Source: Lingula anatina
Taxonomy: Eukaryota; Brachiopoda; Lingulata; Lingulida; Lingulidae
Direction: 5' to 3'
DNA length: 64,000 nt
NCBI RefSeq assembly: GCF_001039355.2
Contig: NW_019775850.1
Location: 126,327-190,326, forward strand
Below, piece by piece: positions 46,901-59,165 of the stretch. Numbering within the stretch: the stretch's first letter is position 1; each line of letters begins with the position of its first letter. The notes under the pieces were generated by a model. The model had not been told where the DNA came from. It did not search any database and was given only the letters and a program-made list of their open reading frames with translations. Position numbers and translations under genes: made by a program.

Positions 46901-49900
46901 AGACCTAAAAATAAAAGAAAACGGCTGATTTGCTGATTGATCGTCCAAGTAATTTGAACAAAAATGAAAAAAAAAAATTAAAAATCACAATTGTTTGCTA
47001 ATAGGAAGGTTGGTGCTAAAAGAATTAATAGAGGCTTTTTTCTCTCTTTGTACAAGATTTCTTTGGGCACTGCCTGTGAAGTTTCTCACAATTCTTCTAC
47101 ATTGTCATTCTGTCCCTTTGGCCTTCAGCCCCTGCCACCCCCCCCCCCAAAAAAAAATAAATAAATAAATAAATAAAAAATGAAAAATAAAAAAAACTGA
47201 CATAATTTTTACTCTTCATTTTCTCAAGAGTTCTTCAACCACAGAACCTTTAAACTGTCAAAGTTATGCCACGGAAGATTCAGAAAAAGATAATGCCATT
47301 AAATCATAATTACTGGTCTAAAATCGTATATGGTACTTACCTATGGTGTGTGTACGGCACACCGACAGCATGACAAACCCAACCAACAAGTTCCAGACCA
47401 GCGTAAAGAAAGAAATCCCTACATGACAGACATAGCGCACATGACAGATCATGGGGTCGAGGTTAAGGTAAAGGCCATGGCACTGGTTCTCATCGAAGTT
47501 GTCGTAGTTACGGACCAAATTTATGACAACGACTGTTGTGGCCATGATCCCCATGACTGTGGCAGCACTGATCTGGAAGTTTGATGAAAAAATCGAAGAT
47601 GTAATTATAAACATAATTTAAATGAAATTCAATAAGGAATTTTAAAATGAAATACTAGTAATACCCGTCTAGTGCATTTTAATACAAAGATCATACCTGC
47701 CACAGGCATAAAGCACTTTTGTTTCACATCATATTGTGAAAGTCCTTGCATTTAATTATCCTTTACTAACTTTCATAAGTTTGCTTCCAAGTGGTTGGAT
47801 CAAAATTAATCTCGTTAACAGAAAGTGTTGAATGAAGAGACTCAGTTTAGATGACTCTGTTACATGATAGTTACATTTAAATTCTCAATCTCTAAAAATG
47901 GTACCTTACAGGAAGGGATCATATGAAAACAGGTATGAATGGTAATTATAAAGACGCATGCCATAGTCATGTAATTTTTCCCAAATTTCAAATGACACAC
48001 TTTTTTTCCAATATTTTCCCTTTTTTACTTAGTTTTCAACATTCATCAAATATTAGTACATGTAAGTTACTTAAAAGAGTGGCTGATGATGTCCTTTTTA
48101 CCCAAAAATTCTCACTGCANTTTTTACCCAAAAAATTCTCACTGCACTGGAATCAAAATAATACAGAATAACAGCCAGATATGTGAATGTCTAGCACAAA
48201 AATATCTGAGACCCTTACAGAGGGTGCCTAATACGTATCACATACCTTGAGTATTGTCTTTGTGTGCATCCTGACACACTCTCTAAACTTCCTGTTACTG
48301 AACAAGTTTCCTGCCACCAGGTTTGCGTACACCCCCATGGCGCTCCACACCAACCCCACCAGCATGTTAACACAACCTGTCATCAATGTCTGCTTGGTGT
48401 ACAAACTATAAATATCATAACCTATAAACCAGGTATTGGTGATCATGTAGCCAATACCAAAAGCTAACGTCAGCACATGCAGGAGCGTTCCAAACCATGG
48501 TTTGTCGAGCTCGTGAAGTTTGATGCCCAGAGATTTTGCGAGGACGAACCAGGCCCAGTTTGGCAAGTGACGGGATTGTTGGGTGTGATATTTTTTTACT
48601 TCTTCTGTAGTCTGGATGCTGTCAACCCCAATGGCATCTGTCTCTGAGAGCCGGTGTAATACACGACCAGGGTGGCTCCTGTTGATGGAGACATAGGCCT
48701 CGCCCTCTGGTGGAAATCTGGAACATTAAAATATAATAAAATATTATGGTTATCATCAACATAGTTTACACACCTAAAATATATTATTTTCATATATATT
48801 AATTTATTAACTAGACAAAATCCAATATCTTAGGTGCCTTAAATTTGAATTTAATCCGAAAAAGGTTTTTTGCTGATATCCTGCAATAAATATAGATTTC
48901 TGGAAGAAAATGCATAAAATACCAGAAACCTAGTAAACATATTTAAATGTACTTCACTTATTTTCAACATAACAAAGTTTCTTTCATTTTATCCCAAAAA
49001 ATCATTCAAGACAAGAAATGCAAACTTACACAGGATTGTAAAAAAACTGCATTAAATTTCTCTCCCTAATATAGTTCATTGTGTCTGGTGCATTTCAACA
49101 AATACATGTAGATTTATGTATTCAGTTAAAGGCAGCTCCACATGTTACTCATCCAACATTAATCTAAGCCAGATTGCAGTGTGCATCCAATTAAGCACTA
49201 ATGATAAAAACACAATTATGACGATTGATCAGGAAATATAAAAGCAAAAAAGCATGATAAATACTTCCAATATAGACTTTATCTGAATGTCAAATAAAAC
49301 TGCGGTACCATAACCTAAATCATTGCTGCATTCACACTAACACTATCTGGCACCGAAATTAGTCTACTGCAGTAAAATATGTTGAATGGCAAAATAACAG
49401 AAAGACTGGCCCATCATTCATTCAAGTGCATGTACCTCTTAAGACTTCTAAGACTGCCTCTATCATCACTTTTTTTGGACAGATAGTTGGTGTTTTGACT
49501 TCTCTTTATATCCTTTTTCGTGACATCCACGTGATTACTGTACAAGGCACACATGATGCAGGCTTTGGAGCTCTTTTCTTTCACACCTCAAGCAAAGTGC
49601 AGGAAAAAAACTTTCTCATCAAAACTGAAGGGTGAAAACCTGTAATTTCTTTCCAAACTCAAAGTCACTCAAACAGTCTGCAAATTTTGAATTCTCTCAT
49701 ATAATGAGAGTTCTCAAAATATAGTAGTCTTGAATGAATAAGGTCTGGGTATCATCCAAAGATCGCCAGTCTTAAGTAATGCGCCTTCCACCAAGTCCGG
49801 AATAAAAAGTCAAAAACAAATATCACATTAGTAAAGACACTTCTCAGATGCACAATACTGCAGCATATTTGGGATCTCCAACCATATCAACAATGAAAAG

Positions 49901-50766
49901 GCTGTAGTCATAAAACCTTTGGAGATACCCACTGTTGAAGAACTGTCATCTCCATTTCATTATTATGTCATCTTCAAGTCACATTACTTTAAGTATCATC
50001 ATTTCCATCCAGTCCTGCTGTTTGAAGACTGTCCCACAGATGAGTACAAGAATACTTAAACTCATTGCTCCACACTAATTCACGTCAATGTCAAGGCCAC
50101 TTGCCTTAGGTAAGTGTCACTTCAGTTCCACACTATCAACAAGAGATGTCTTGCTTTCACGTGATAATAATGTGAATGTTGTGATTATCATCACACTGAG
50201 GGGGGAAGTGGGGAGGGAGGGTGGGTGACAAGTTGCTGCTTTAGTGAGGGTGGAGAAGGGGGGTGCAAGAGACACCCAGTGCTTTATTTTGTTAAATGAC
50301 ATAATTGTTTCCTTTCCATTGATATTCTGAACCCTAACAGCAGACAAAAAAATTAATTAAATAAAATTTGTTTGCATAAGCGTCCTCATTATAAAACAGG
50401 CAATCACTTTTCAAAATGCATAACAATATATTCTGGTGATAAAACAATCCAAAAAGATCTACTTGCTAAACAAACAGGCCTCTCCCACCATCATACCAGA
50501 CAGTGTCAGCATATAGAACAATTTTTTTCTTAGTCACTGATAAGAAATATGCTTTGCATAAGGCTGAATGCTTCAACTGTCTAGGTCAGATACACCTGCA
50601 ATATAAATACATTGTGTCCTCACAGCGCATTTCTGTCACCGGCACTAGCTTAGAGAGTTGATACAGGCTATATACCTATACTAGTAGTATAATTATCAGG
50701 CTTCTAGCAAGAAAGTTTTCATTTCTAAAAAAAAAAAATAAAGAAATAAAAAAAGTGGGAGTCAGG

Positions 50767-50811
<45 letters not shown>

Positions 50812-51376
50812 GCATGTAGGAGGGGTGAGCTCTAGAGGGACTTCCGTACTTATTCACTCCCACTTCCTTTTCAATCACATCTCAGATAGCATTCAGGCTA
50901 GAAGAAACTCCACCCCCCTTCCCCAAGAAAAATCTGACATATACTAATACATTTTAAATAAAATCTGACGTGTTAGATAAAATAGTCTTCAGGCTAAGGC
51001 TATAGAGAGGGCGTACACCAGAGGGCAGTGGAGAAGATGAGACCAACAGATAAAGCGTCGCGCGCCTTGCTAACCACCAATCAATCTTTATCATTTTAGA
51101 CCCAAGTTAAACATTAACCCCTGGCGATATATATTATATCTCTGTCGGTACTGTATGACGGCTGATATAATCGAGGCGGATCTATATCACGCGAGGGTCA
51201 AATAGTATCACGCGCTCGTGCCGGGAGGGCTATTAGTAGTTAAAAACCAACCAACCTATCGCCTCAACACCTTAGTTGAACTTGAAGAGATCGCGCGAAC
51301 TTTTGTCTGCAGCAAGCACAGTTCAACGCTAACAATATTCTATTTATCTGTATACCTACCTTTCGTCGTCCGACAT
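43129..51376 (-). CDS. Seven-transmembrane protein of uncertain family (657 aa, 10 exons)
   Basis: Exons in coding order: 51376-51360, 48717-48246, 47572-47341, 46904-46764, 46137-45944, 45714-45364, 44926-44834, 44361-44149, 43710-43642, 43320-43129. All phases join (1974 nt). No signal peptide. Predicted helices near residues 82-106, 115-140, 164-183, 208-234, 512-533, 538-561 and 604-623. A Ser/Gln/Glu-rich loop of ~275 residues lies between helices 4 and 5, and two Cys (C194, C206) between helices 3 and 4. With the N-terminus inside, the long loop is cytosolic. This layout fits gustatory-receptor-like/7TMIC proteins better than GPCRs (no DRY or NPxxY), but no diagnostic motif was identified. 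A promoter is expected just upstream of 51376 in CpG-rich DNA. Confidence 0.8.
43885..43937. repeat. (GA)n microsatellite
   Basis: Near-perfect GA array followed by a G-rich run, inside intron 8 of the 7-TM gene. Confidence 0.95.
46214..46447. mobile_element. Palindromic MITE-like element, copy 4 (intron of the 7-TM gene)
   Basis: Ends GACCATTTCCAGATCCTATC and, inverted, GATGGATCTAGGGATGGT; inner arms GTTAATTGCAATCAACTG and GTTGAAAGCAATTTAGCG. Diverged from copies 1-3 but with the same order of blocks. Confidence 0.5.
48095..48146. other. Single-N join with an unmerged overlap
   Basis: TTTTTACCCAAAAATTCTCA (48096-48115) before the N at 48120 is repeated just after it with one extra A. This short redundant overlap shows that the join is artificial. 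It lies in an intron of the 7-TM gene and does not affect its exons. Confidence 0.85.
48718..51359 (-). other. First intron of the 7-TM gene
   Basis: 2.6-kb intron after a 17-nt first coding exon. The part nearest the start (about 51000-51300) is CpG-rich, with several CACGCG/CGCGCG motifs, and is likely promoter-proximal. It contains a (TG)n array at 50769-50807. No coding signal is seen. Confidence 0.6.
50769..50807. repeat. (TG)n microsatellite
   Basis: Near-perfect TG array in the first intron of the 7-TM gene. Confidence 0.95.
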
Positions 51377-52690
51377 TTTAGTATCAGCTCACTTTAGATA
51401 AGCGAACTAAAATGGGGGTGTTTCTTTGCCATTAAGCGTGCCGATGAGTAATCAGAGAGATTTAAGAGATTTAAGGATTGCCCGCCACCCAAGGCAACCT
51501 TGTGGGTGTCGCCATTTTGGAAATCATGTGACCATGGTCTTGGCTTTATGTGGGGCGCATCTAACACAATGTCACAATCGTAGCTCAGCAAGGACCGTAA
51601 TGCGCTTGAATTTTTATGGCAAAGATTTTTTTTACTGGCGACTTTTTAAAGTCAATCAAAATGCCCATTTCGTGCAATAAGACATAAACAGCATAATAAA
51701 TAAAAATATAAATAAATAAGTAGGTCCCGCATAATTTTCGATACGTTTTATTCAAAATAAATAGATGATTTTTTACTGTTTTACAAGCGCATACCCGGTA
51801 CATCTCCCCCTTAAAATTCAATGTCTTCTGGGGATTTACCATGCACAGCAAATTAAAATGCCAAAAAAGGGAATTTTCTCTAGAACTATAAAGATAGCTA
51901 TTGGCCGTGTTCTTGTTTAGGCCTACTTTATAATAATTATATATTATTATTATTTTTACGTTGTTTTCATCCTATTCTTGTTTACTTATTTGGTTTACAC
52001 TTGAGTTAAAAACGAAATCCTCACACTCTTCCATAACCTTCGCTTAGACGCTTAACGATTTTTTTATCTGATTATTTAACAGAACCAGGCGGTATAGCAA
52101 AACCTGCTAACTGTTCAGTCTTCAGAATAGAGTTATAAAAGCACAGATAACATTTTTCAATAAAATGATTATTTTGGCCTTTCTTCCAATATCCGTTTTT
52201 TCATCCTAATACGAATATAATATTCCATATGATGACGTTTTAGATAACAGGGGTGGATCCAGAGATATTTTCTGACACTCTTCCAAATTATGTTTATTGA
52301 TCCATCCTCCAATTTTGACTGTCTCCTGACAGAAAAATTAGATGCCCGTCATGGTAAACTTTAAAGATTCTGACCGTCTTCCGGATGTCCTAGAAGACGC
52401 GTCCTCCGTCCGCCTCTGGATTAAATGTAATCTTTCCTCCTCGCATATTTTTTTTCTGATGCAAACTACTCACGTTAAAATGTATGCTCTTCCACAAATA
52501 TTTGAAAAATGAATCACAGTTACAAAAAATTCAGAGTTACATGATCACTTGATGAGCAATTGAATCCTTTCTTTCATCCTGCCCTTATGTTTCTCTCCCC
52601 CCTCCCCCCAAAAAAAAAAAAATAAAAAAGGGGGGGGGAGGGGGGGCAAACAGATAAGTTCTCACCAAATTCAATTGAAAAATAACATTT
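51377..52690. other. Intergenic region with a possible short inverted-repeat element
   Basis: No gene. Around 52249-52427 the sequence opens with GGGGTGGATCCAGAG and closes with CCGCCTCTGGATTAAATG, which share an inverted ATCCAGAG core. This suggests a short non-autonomous element. C- and G-runs lie near 52598-52648. Confidence 0.35.
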
Positions 52691-53014
52691 TTATCTCAGA
52701 AGGGTTCTGGCATATTTGGTCTTGCTCCAAACCCTGTCCGCTTCGTTCTCTTCATGAATCACTTGTACACGAAACTCATAGGTAATCCCAGGTTTCAGAC
52801 CGCTTACGATACAGTTATTACCCTCCGCTTGCATGCTCTGGTACTCCTTAGTCCCGATCTCGCGATATTGCACGAGATATCGGCCATTCGTCAGCCCGGA
52901 GGGGACGCCCCACCGGAGCTTTATGGATTGTGACGTTTTCGGCTCTAATCGGAGAAGGAAGCGTCGGCCGAAAGTGGCCCTCATACATATCAGCATGAAC
53001 GTTTTGTACCCCAT
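52691..53014 (-). CDS. Small single fibronectin type III domain protein (107 aa)
   Basis: Start ATG at 53014 lies just inside an acceptor (TTCTGTTTCAG|CACC), so an upstream untranslated exon is likely. Residues ~30-105 form an FN3 sandwich: SIKLRWGVP with the B-strand Trp, NGRYLVQYREIG with the C-strand Tyr, and the LKPGITYEFRVQV signature with its Leu and Tyr. The N-terminus has a hydrophobic MGYKTFMLICMRATFG start that could be a weak signal sequence. Base composition is clearly more GC-rich than the flanks, as expected for coding DNA. It stops at 52693-52691. It could also be the last exon of a larger adhesion-type protein. Confidence 0.6.
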   Translation of the reverse strand: MGYKTFMLICMRATFGRRFLLRLEPKTSQSIKLRWGVPSGLTNGRYLVQYREIGTKEYQSMQAEGNNCIVSGLKPGITYEFRVQVIHEENEADRVWSKTKYARTLLR

Positions 53015-53054
53015 GGTGCTGAAACAGAAATGAAATTGTTGCAATAAACCACGT

Positions 53055-53089
<35 letters not shown>

Positions 53090-53203
53090 TCATTGGTGAT
53101 TACCAGAGCCGCCCTGCTTTGTTCCAATGATTTGTAGACGTCTGAAAAGAATCACGATAAACGTAAAAACGAGGGAACAACTTAATAAATGTATGCATAT
53201 GAT

Positions 53204-53569
53204 TTAACAAATATATAATTGAATTAATAAAGAATAAACAGGTAGTTGACCCGAAAAAGAGGCAATGCAATTTGTTTTACGCCTCTCTTTAGAAATATAC
53301 TCATTGTGAAGGGCTATTGTAGGCGTGCTTAATTTAAGATGGACACCAACGCTCTTAATGTAGTTATCGAAAAAAATGGCGTTGCCGCTGCGGTCTTGTG
53401 TTAAAGAAACACTCTCTCGATGCTCTGTGGTATTCCTTTCACTTTCAATAACGATCTCGCATGTTATGAACTGGGAAGTGCAGGCTAACTTGGCAACGGT
53501 AACATTAACTTTTCCCTTGCGGTCTTTTTTCTCCATATCGGTTTTTCCTACACAATTTCCTGGAGACAT
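53204..53569 (-). CDS. Unrecognised open frame, possible exon upstream of the FN3 gene
   Basis: A 121-codon frame starting MSPGNCVGK, with alternating hydrophobic/polar residues (KVNVTVAKLACTSQFITCEI) as in a beta-sandwich. It has no matching splice sites that would join it to the FN3 exon and no motif I recognise. Its length is only modestly above chance in this region. Confidence 0.2.
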   Translation of the reverse strand: MSPGNCVGKTDMEKKDRKGKVNVTVAKLACTSQFITCEIVIESERNTTEHRESVSLTQDRSGNAIFFDNYIKSVGVHLKLSTPTIALHNEYISKERRKTNCIASFSGQLPVYSLLIQLYIC

Positions 53570-54574
53570 TTCTCAGTTTCCTAGATCTGGAGGCGCTTTA
53601 TCTCACACAGAATTTATGATGGCTTTTTAAGAGGTTCGCATTAGTACTTTATATTATTCATTGTTCACTCTATGAAAAAAAATGTGTTTATCAAAGGTAT
53701 TTACATTATGGAAATAACCGAACAAACTCATTTATTTGAATACATTTGCTTTAAATAATTTATCATGAAAAACGCCAAGGGAAACAAAACATATCATCAC
53801 AAAATTTTAAAACTAGATATATATTATAATCATCTACATTTTATTTTTACTTTTTATTTCATCTGTATGAAGCATATTTTGGACATAGTGGTGTATAAAA
53901 TATAAAAATAACAATGCAATTATAACATAACAAATAGAGGGACGGGCGGTCTTTTTGTGAAAATGTGAACTTTTTTCCTCCTTAGTTGACACCACGAAAT
54001 GGAATTTAGATTTATTGGACATTTTTGGGAGAATCTTTCGATTCCCCAATAGGGGACTCGCCTACAAGTCCGTTACAAATCCTCGTGTTAGTGCAACGCA
54101 GACATATGGCTATTCTTACACGAACTGCCGCACATACGTACACACAATAGAAACTCACGCTTAATCCATCATCATAATCAAAAACAAATTAGAGCCGCAA
54201 TATACTCACAACGGCAGTCGTGCTCCCATCAAATACTCATCCCAAGACCAAATTTCTTTGATTTCCCGGATTGCCGTCAGATAAAGAGAGAAGCTGGTTA
54301 TTACAGAGAAGGCTTTTCTCATGTTTTTTTTTTTTTTTTTTATTTCGAACCACCCCGTGTTTCAACACGTCATATTAGCCTTACATTTATGATTTTACGT
54401 TTATTTCTTAAATAGCTAGTTCTATTACATGCATTTCTATGTATTATACATTTACATGTAGAAATAAATTGTTATAATTGTTATAATATAAAAAAATGTT
54501 ATACAATTTATAACAAACCCTTGCGCGCACGCACGCGTCTGTGTGTGTGTGTGTGTTTGTGTGTGTGTGTAGTG

Positions 54575-54815
54575 GGGGGTGGGGGTGGGGGGTAAAAACA
54601 CCCTTATTACCGCTTTTTGACGGGAAAAGATCCGCCAATCATACACAAAATTTGATCTAGGTTCCACACCCGCTGTATATATATATCATTTCCTATGTTG
54701 GGTCAACTAGGGGAGAGTAAAAATCCATTTTTTTTTTTCAGAAAAAAGATTCAAAGCATTTTTAAAGGCGCACTTTTTCAGAAAAATACTCCCCCCCCCC
54801 TCCCTTTGAAATTGC
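54575..54815. repeat. Interspersed repeat related to 32056-32190
   Basis: G-run, then a GCTTTTTGACGGGAAAAG motif and TTGATCTAGGTTCCAC, then T-rich and C-run ends, in the same order as the copy near 32.1 kb. Confidence 0.45.
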
Positions 54816-55224
54816 TAGCTAAAGGCCTGGGATCTGATAAGTTTTCTAGGAAATGAGCAGAAACTCACATCCTGTATCAGCCAGTCCCCTTGGCTCTCTG
54901 ACATCCTGCGGACTCAGGGTAATTCCCGGTCGATAGGAAACCTACCGTGCTTGGTTTCCCTGCGACATTTGAAATCTAACAAAATTATCCTCATTTCTCG
55001 AAGATACCAATGAATACCAATGAGTGTAGATCGAGAATAGTGTTTCTCTCAAAATCTCAAATTCGTATCGATCCAGACACAAAAGAAGGCGCACAGCGTC
55101 GCAAATGATCCATACAAATTGTCCCTTAAGCAGTTTGAGGAATGCATGTATCTCAATGCGATATTCGTTTTCAATTTAAGTCGCTTTTTTCCCCTTTATG
55201 TTTGTGCATGTATTATATGTGCCT

Positions 55225-55505
55225 ATGTGTGGGGAGGGGTGTGTGTGTGTGCCTGTGTGGAGTACGTGTTTGTGTGCGTGTCGGGGTTTCGTGTTATTTG
55301 TACGTGTGTGGGGAGGGGTGCGTGTGTGTGCCTGTGTGGAGTACGTGTTTATGTGCGTGTCGGGGTTGCGTGTTATTTGTCCGTGTGTGGGGAGGGGTGC
55401 GTGTGTGTGCCTGTGTGGATAATTACGTGTTTGTGTGCGTGTCGGGGTTGCGTGTTATTTGTGCGTGTGTGTGGGGAGGGGTGTGTGTTTGCGTGTATGC
55501 ATGGG
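55225..55505. repeat. GT-rich minisatellite, 79-bp unit, about 3.5 copies
   Basis: GGGGAGGGG blocks begin at 55231, 55310, 55389 and 55473, giving 79, 79 and 84 bp spacing. Each unit contains TACGTGTTTGTGTGCGTGTC and GCGTGTTATTTGT. Since 79 is not a multiple of three, the apparent Cys/Val-rich frames rotate through the repeat and are not a protein. Confidence 0.9.
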
Positions 55506-55542
55506 GGTTTGCGTGCATGTGTGTGTGAGTGGGGGGGGGTGC

Positions 55543-55573
<31 letters not shown>

Positions 55574-55960
55574 GAGGGTGGTCCTGGAGACTACTAAAAT
55601 GTACGTCTCTGTCTTAGTTACAGTAATGTGGAGATCAAAGACATCGACTCGGCATCGAAATCTATACGTGATGAAGACGAATTGCCCATTTAATGTAAAG
55701 ATGATGCCCCGACATGTTCGATCGATCATACACAGCACAAGTAAACAAGCTCATCGCTTTTTTTTTCGAAGCAGAAAGTTAGGCAAGCTCTATCAGAGAG
55801 TCTTGCTCCCTTAGGCCTAATTAATGTAAATTTCTAATACTGTATTAACCCACTGTATAGTTATAATGATATCGTTTGATCCGCTCTATTCAGTCATTTA
55901 GTATGTTTGTACTGTAAGTTATTTATATGACTCCTTAAGTTAAATTACGGACACAACTTG

Positions 55961-55970
55961 TGTGTGTGTG

Positions 55971-56011
<41 letters not shown>
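55961..56011. repeat. Compound (GT)n(GA)n microsatellite
   Basis: Short GT array, TAT, then a long GA array; third array of this compound type in the window. Confidence 0.9.
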
Positions 56012-56016
<5 letters not shown>

Positions 56017-59000
56017 CAGAGCAGAGCTACCCACATGCTTTCAATGAGTAAGGTTCAGTAAGGGTTTTTCGTGCAAGGGTGGATGGTGGAGGAGTGGAGC
56101 ACGTGGAGGCCCAGATTGGTCTAGGATTTTACCTTGACGCTAGGCCTGTAGAGGCGCGAAGAAAGGCGACGGGGCGAGGGGTGGGGGTCAAAACTAGCTA
56201 TGTCGTATTGAATAAGTTGGCCATTTACTGGGTGACCTAAAACATTATTTTGAAAAATAAGTCATAATTTTGAGACACCTCATAATCATCATTATCGAGA
56301 TAGGCTCTTGATCTTAGTAACTAACAAAATTGTTTTCAGACGTATTCCACGTCGTATTTTTTCATCTTTCGGATAATAGTCCCCACTGATATATTACCGG
56401 TAAATATTGTTTTGGAAAATTCAACCAATTTTGCTGGTATTAGTTAAATAACTACCGCACACAACAAACATCCACGACAAACTACAGGTTGCTGTGACGT
56501 TTTCCCTATAGTTAATAAACAATGGGTAATATATAAACAGACACTTAGCCTATGCCTACGTACCTTGATTTATATCATATGAGTCTATATATCACTGGTA
56601 GGCAGAAGGATAATGAAATCAGTCTTCAATTTCTTCCAAGGTGAGAAGAGTCACCGCAATTCTTGACTTTAACAGCTCTTCACTTCTGTCACTTTTACTA
56701 AACAATTGCTCGACATCCAACAAAATTCTGATGATTTCGTCCAAGCAACAGTTTAACCACCTACAGTAGACTTTTTTCTCTTGTGTATAGAGAATTACTA
56801 GAAATTGCGGTAAGGATGACGTCGTAAAGATTCCATGCGAGAGATCAAATCTACAGCCCTCTCGGACGTTATGGGACGAACGTGTTGTACTTTTCACCCC
56901 TTAACAGCACGTATTTTAAACACACGCATCTACAGGTATTCTGTTCTTTAAATGGTTACAACCAAGTCCAGACACAAATCTCCGCTGGGTAGCTCCCACG
57001 CTTAGCGACACGACCAATATACCAAAGAACGACACCCCGATGGAGAAGGGTCTTGTTGTAATAAGCTCACTCCTTTTGGCGTTGTAATCAGTCCACGTTT
57101 ACCTAATGGCTGTGACACCGGTACATCTGATATTAGAACACAGTATTTTTAGCACATGTACAGCTTTAAAGCAAACTCACAGTTTAACTGCTCTATTATG
57201 CTGGTTGGTTTAAGTCGTCTCTCCGAAATATCACTCGACATCCATTCCCAAATCAGCCAAACGAAATCCCAAATTGGCGACCGCTTATGCCAGCGTTAAG
57301 CAGCGCTTGTCATGATTTAATTCACTTATATGATGATTTGTATCTTCAAGTTAAATGTCACTTGGATTCTGTTCCCGACTGATAACTTAAACGTCGTAGA
57401 GCGCCCCCTCTTCGGACTCTTTACGTGACTGCTGTAGTACCTGATTGCCTATGGCGCGTGTAGCCATAGGGTCTCTAGCCTTAGGGTCTATATGTCTCAA
57501 CGAATTCGTTTACACACCGTATACTTCCTCGATCCACTTTATCTTAGCTGTACCCACGTAATCTGCTGAAGTGTAATAAACTACCTTGTTGCGATAGTTA
57601 CCACAGCCTAGAAACCATCATATTATTGGATCCTAGGCACAAGACGAGTTAAACAGTCTACACTGTACAAGTCACGATGATCCAGCAGTACTACGACATT
57701 AACTACCTGTGGATCACCTGTATATATGTGTCACGTCACCCTTAAACAGTCAAATCTATCTCAGACATATACACGTTAGTAACGTACTAATCCTACAATC
57801 TCATTGATAATCTGAACTCACAGTACAAAGTTTGTGCAGGTCAACTCAGCGTGTAAACATTCCCAGGTAAATAACTATAGCGTATGTTGTTCCGGTCTGA
57901 ATAGCGGGTTTATAAATAGTTTATTTGAAAATGTATTTACCTGTGTTTTTATATTGCATTCCTATTGACTAAGATATTTTCTTTTCTTCATTTATTTATT
58001 CATTTATTATTATTATCACGAATATGGATTGATAGGATAATGTTTGTTTTTCGAATTTAGGGCCTATGAAATTATGAACAATCTGTCTAAAATAATCTCT
58101 CCAGCGGATCATGGCTGTCAAGTAATGGGGATATAGCCAGAATCCAACTTAAAAAATTATGATCTACAGATATAGCATTCTCCTAGTAATGATACAGTGT
58201 AAATAATATTGAGAACACATGTGCGGTGGCGACATGAATAACATATACTTCCTATGGGAGCAGTGTCTTCTTGTTATTTGTAGTTACAGAAATGAACGAG
58301 TGACCAGGGAAGGAGTTCCATTGACTTTTATAAAATTTGCAGGCGATTAATGTGCGGCGAGGGAAAATATTAACCGGCAGACTTGCGTCCCCAAGGTATC
58401 CTAATATGATGAAAAAGCTCCGCTCACTCTAATTCATACGTTCGGCTACATGTTCACTTTTCTTGGAACAGTAAGACTTCTCAAATCCTCACGTAGATGA
58501 CAAATTATTATCGTATTTGCAAGATAAATTGTTACTTCCGTGTCATATTCATCAGTGCAACTCTCAGGCTAGTCTCTGCATGCTATATTAAAATAGTACG
58601 ATAAATATTTGATCTTTTGGGAGGAAAAAAAAAACAAACAGAAATTGATCATTGTGTTTTGTTTATTTAATTCAGTAATGTACATACGACATTACATATT
58701 AAACTATTATACAAATATATAAATATATACACATCATTTGCAATATTTATTATAATCATCTGGACAAGTCCTTTGTGTCACGTTTCTTTATGCCACGTTT
58801 CTGTTCCCTTTTTTTTTTTCAACATCGATTCCTTATCTTTGAATACAATTTCAATTATATCTTTGATATTCTGAGATCAAAAGAAGTAAAATAAATATTT
58901 TTAAAAACTTCTGATTTTTTCTTTTTCTTTTTCAAGAATCCCAAATAAATCCTTTTCAGCATCAGACTTCTGGACTAAAATGGTCACTTTTACATCACAA

Positions 59001-59165
59001 TTTACAGCCAAAATATAATAAAAGAAAAATAACATAAAAAAGTCATGCCCAAGTTCCTTCCCTGATTTTTCCAGCAAAGCACACTTAGTGTGAATCATGT
59101 GACAACCACGTGACTGCAGCGTGATTATCACGTGACTCCACCGTCACTGGACGGCCCCCTCTTGT

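Larger units (their letters stand above)
53570..58640. other. Long region without a convincing gene
   Basis: AT-rich DNA with many simple repeats (TG near 54537, a diverged interspersed repeat near 54575-54815, a 79-bp minisatellite, GT/GA near 55961). A 92-codon minus frame at 56619-56897 and several Val/Cys-rich frames over the minisatellite are not supported as genes. 56900-57850 has a more even base composition and could hold distal promoter or untranslated exons. Confidence 0.4.

Noticed and set aside
51426-51680. 84-codon plus frame opposite the 7-TM promoter
   Set aside because: No domain, and it overlaps the expected promoter and upstream flank of the minus-strand gene.
55119-55574. 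Overlapping Cys/Val-rich open frames of up to 151 codons
   Set aside because: They are translations of the 79-bp GT-rich minisatellite in several frames on both strands; the unit is not a multiple of three.
56619-56897. 92-codon minus frame
   Set aside because: No motif, no supporting splice sites, no homologue I recognise; length is compatible with chance.
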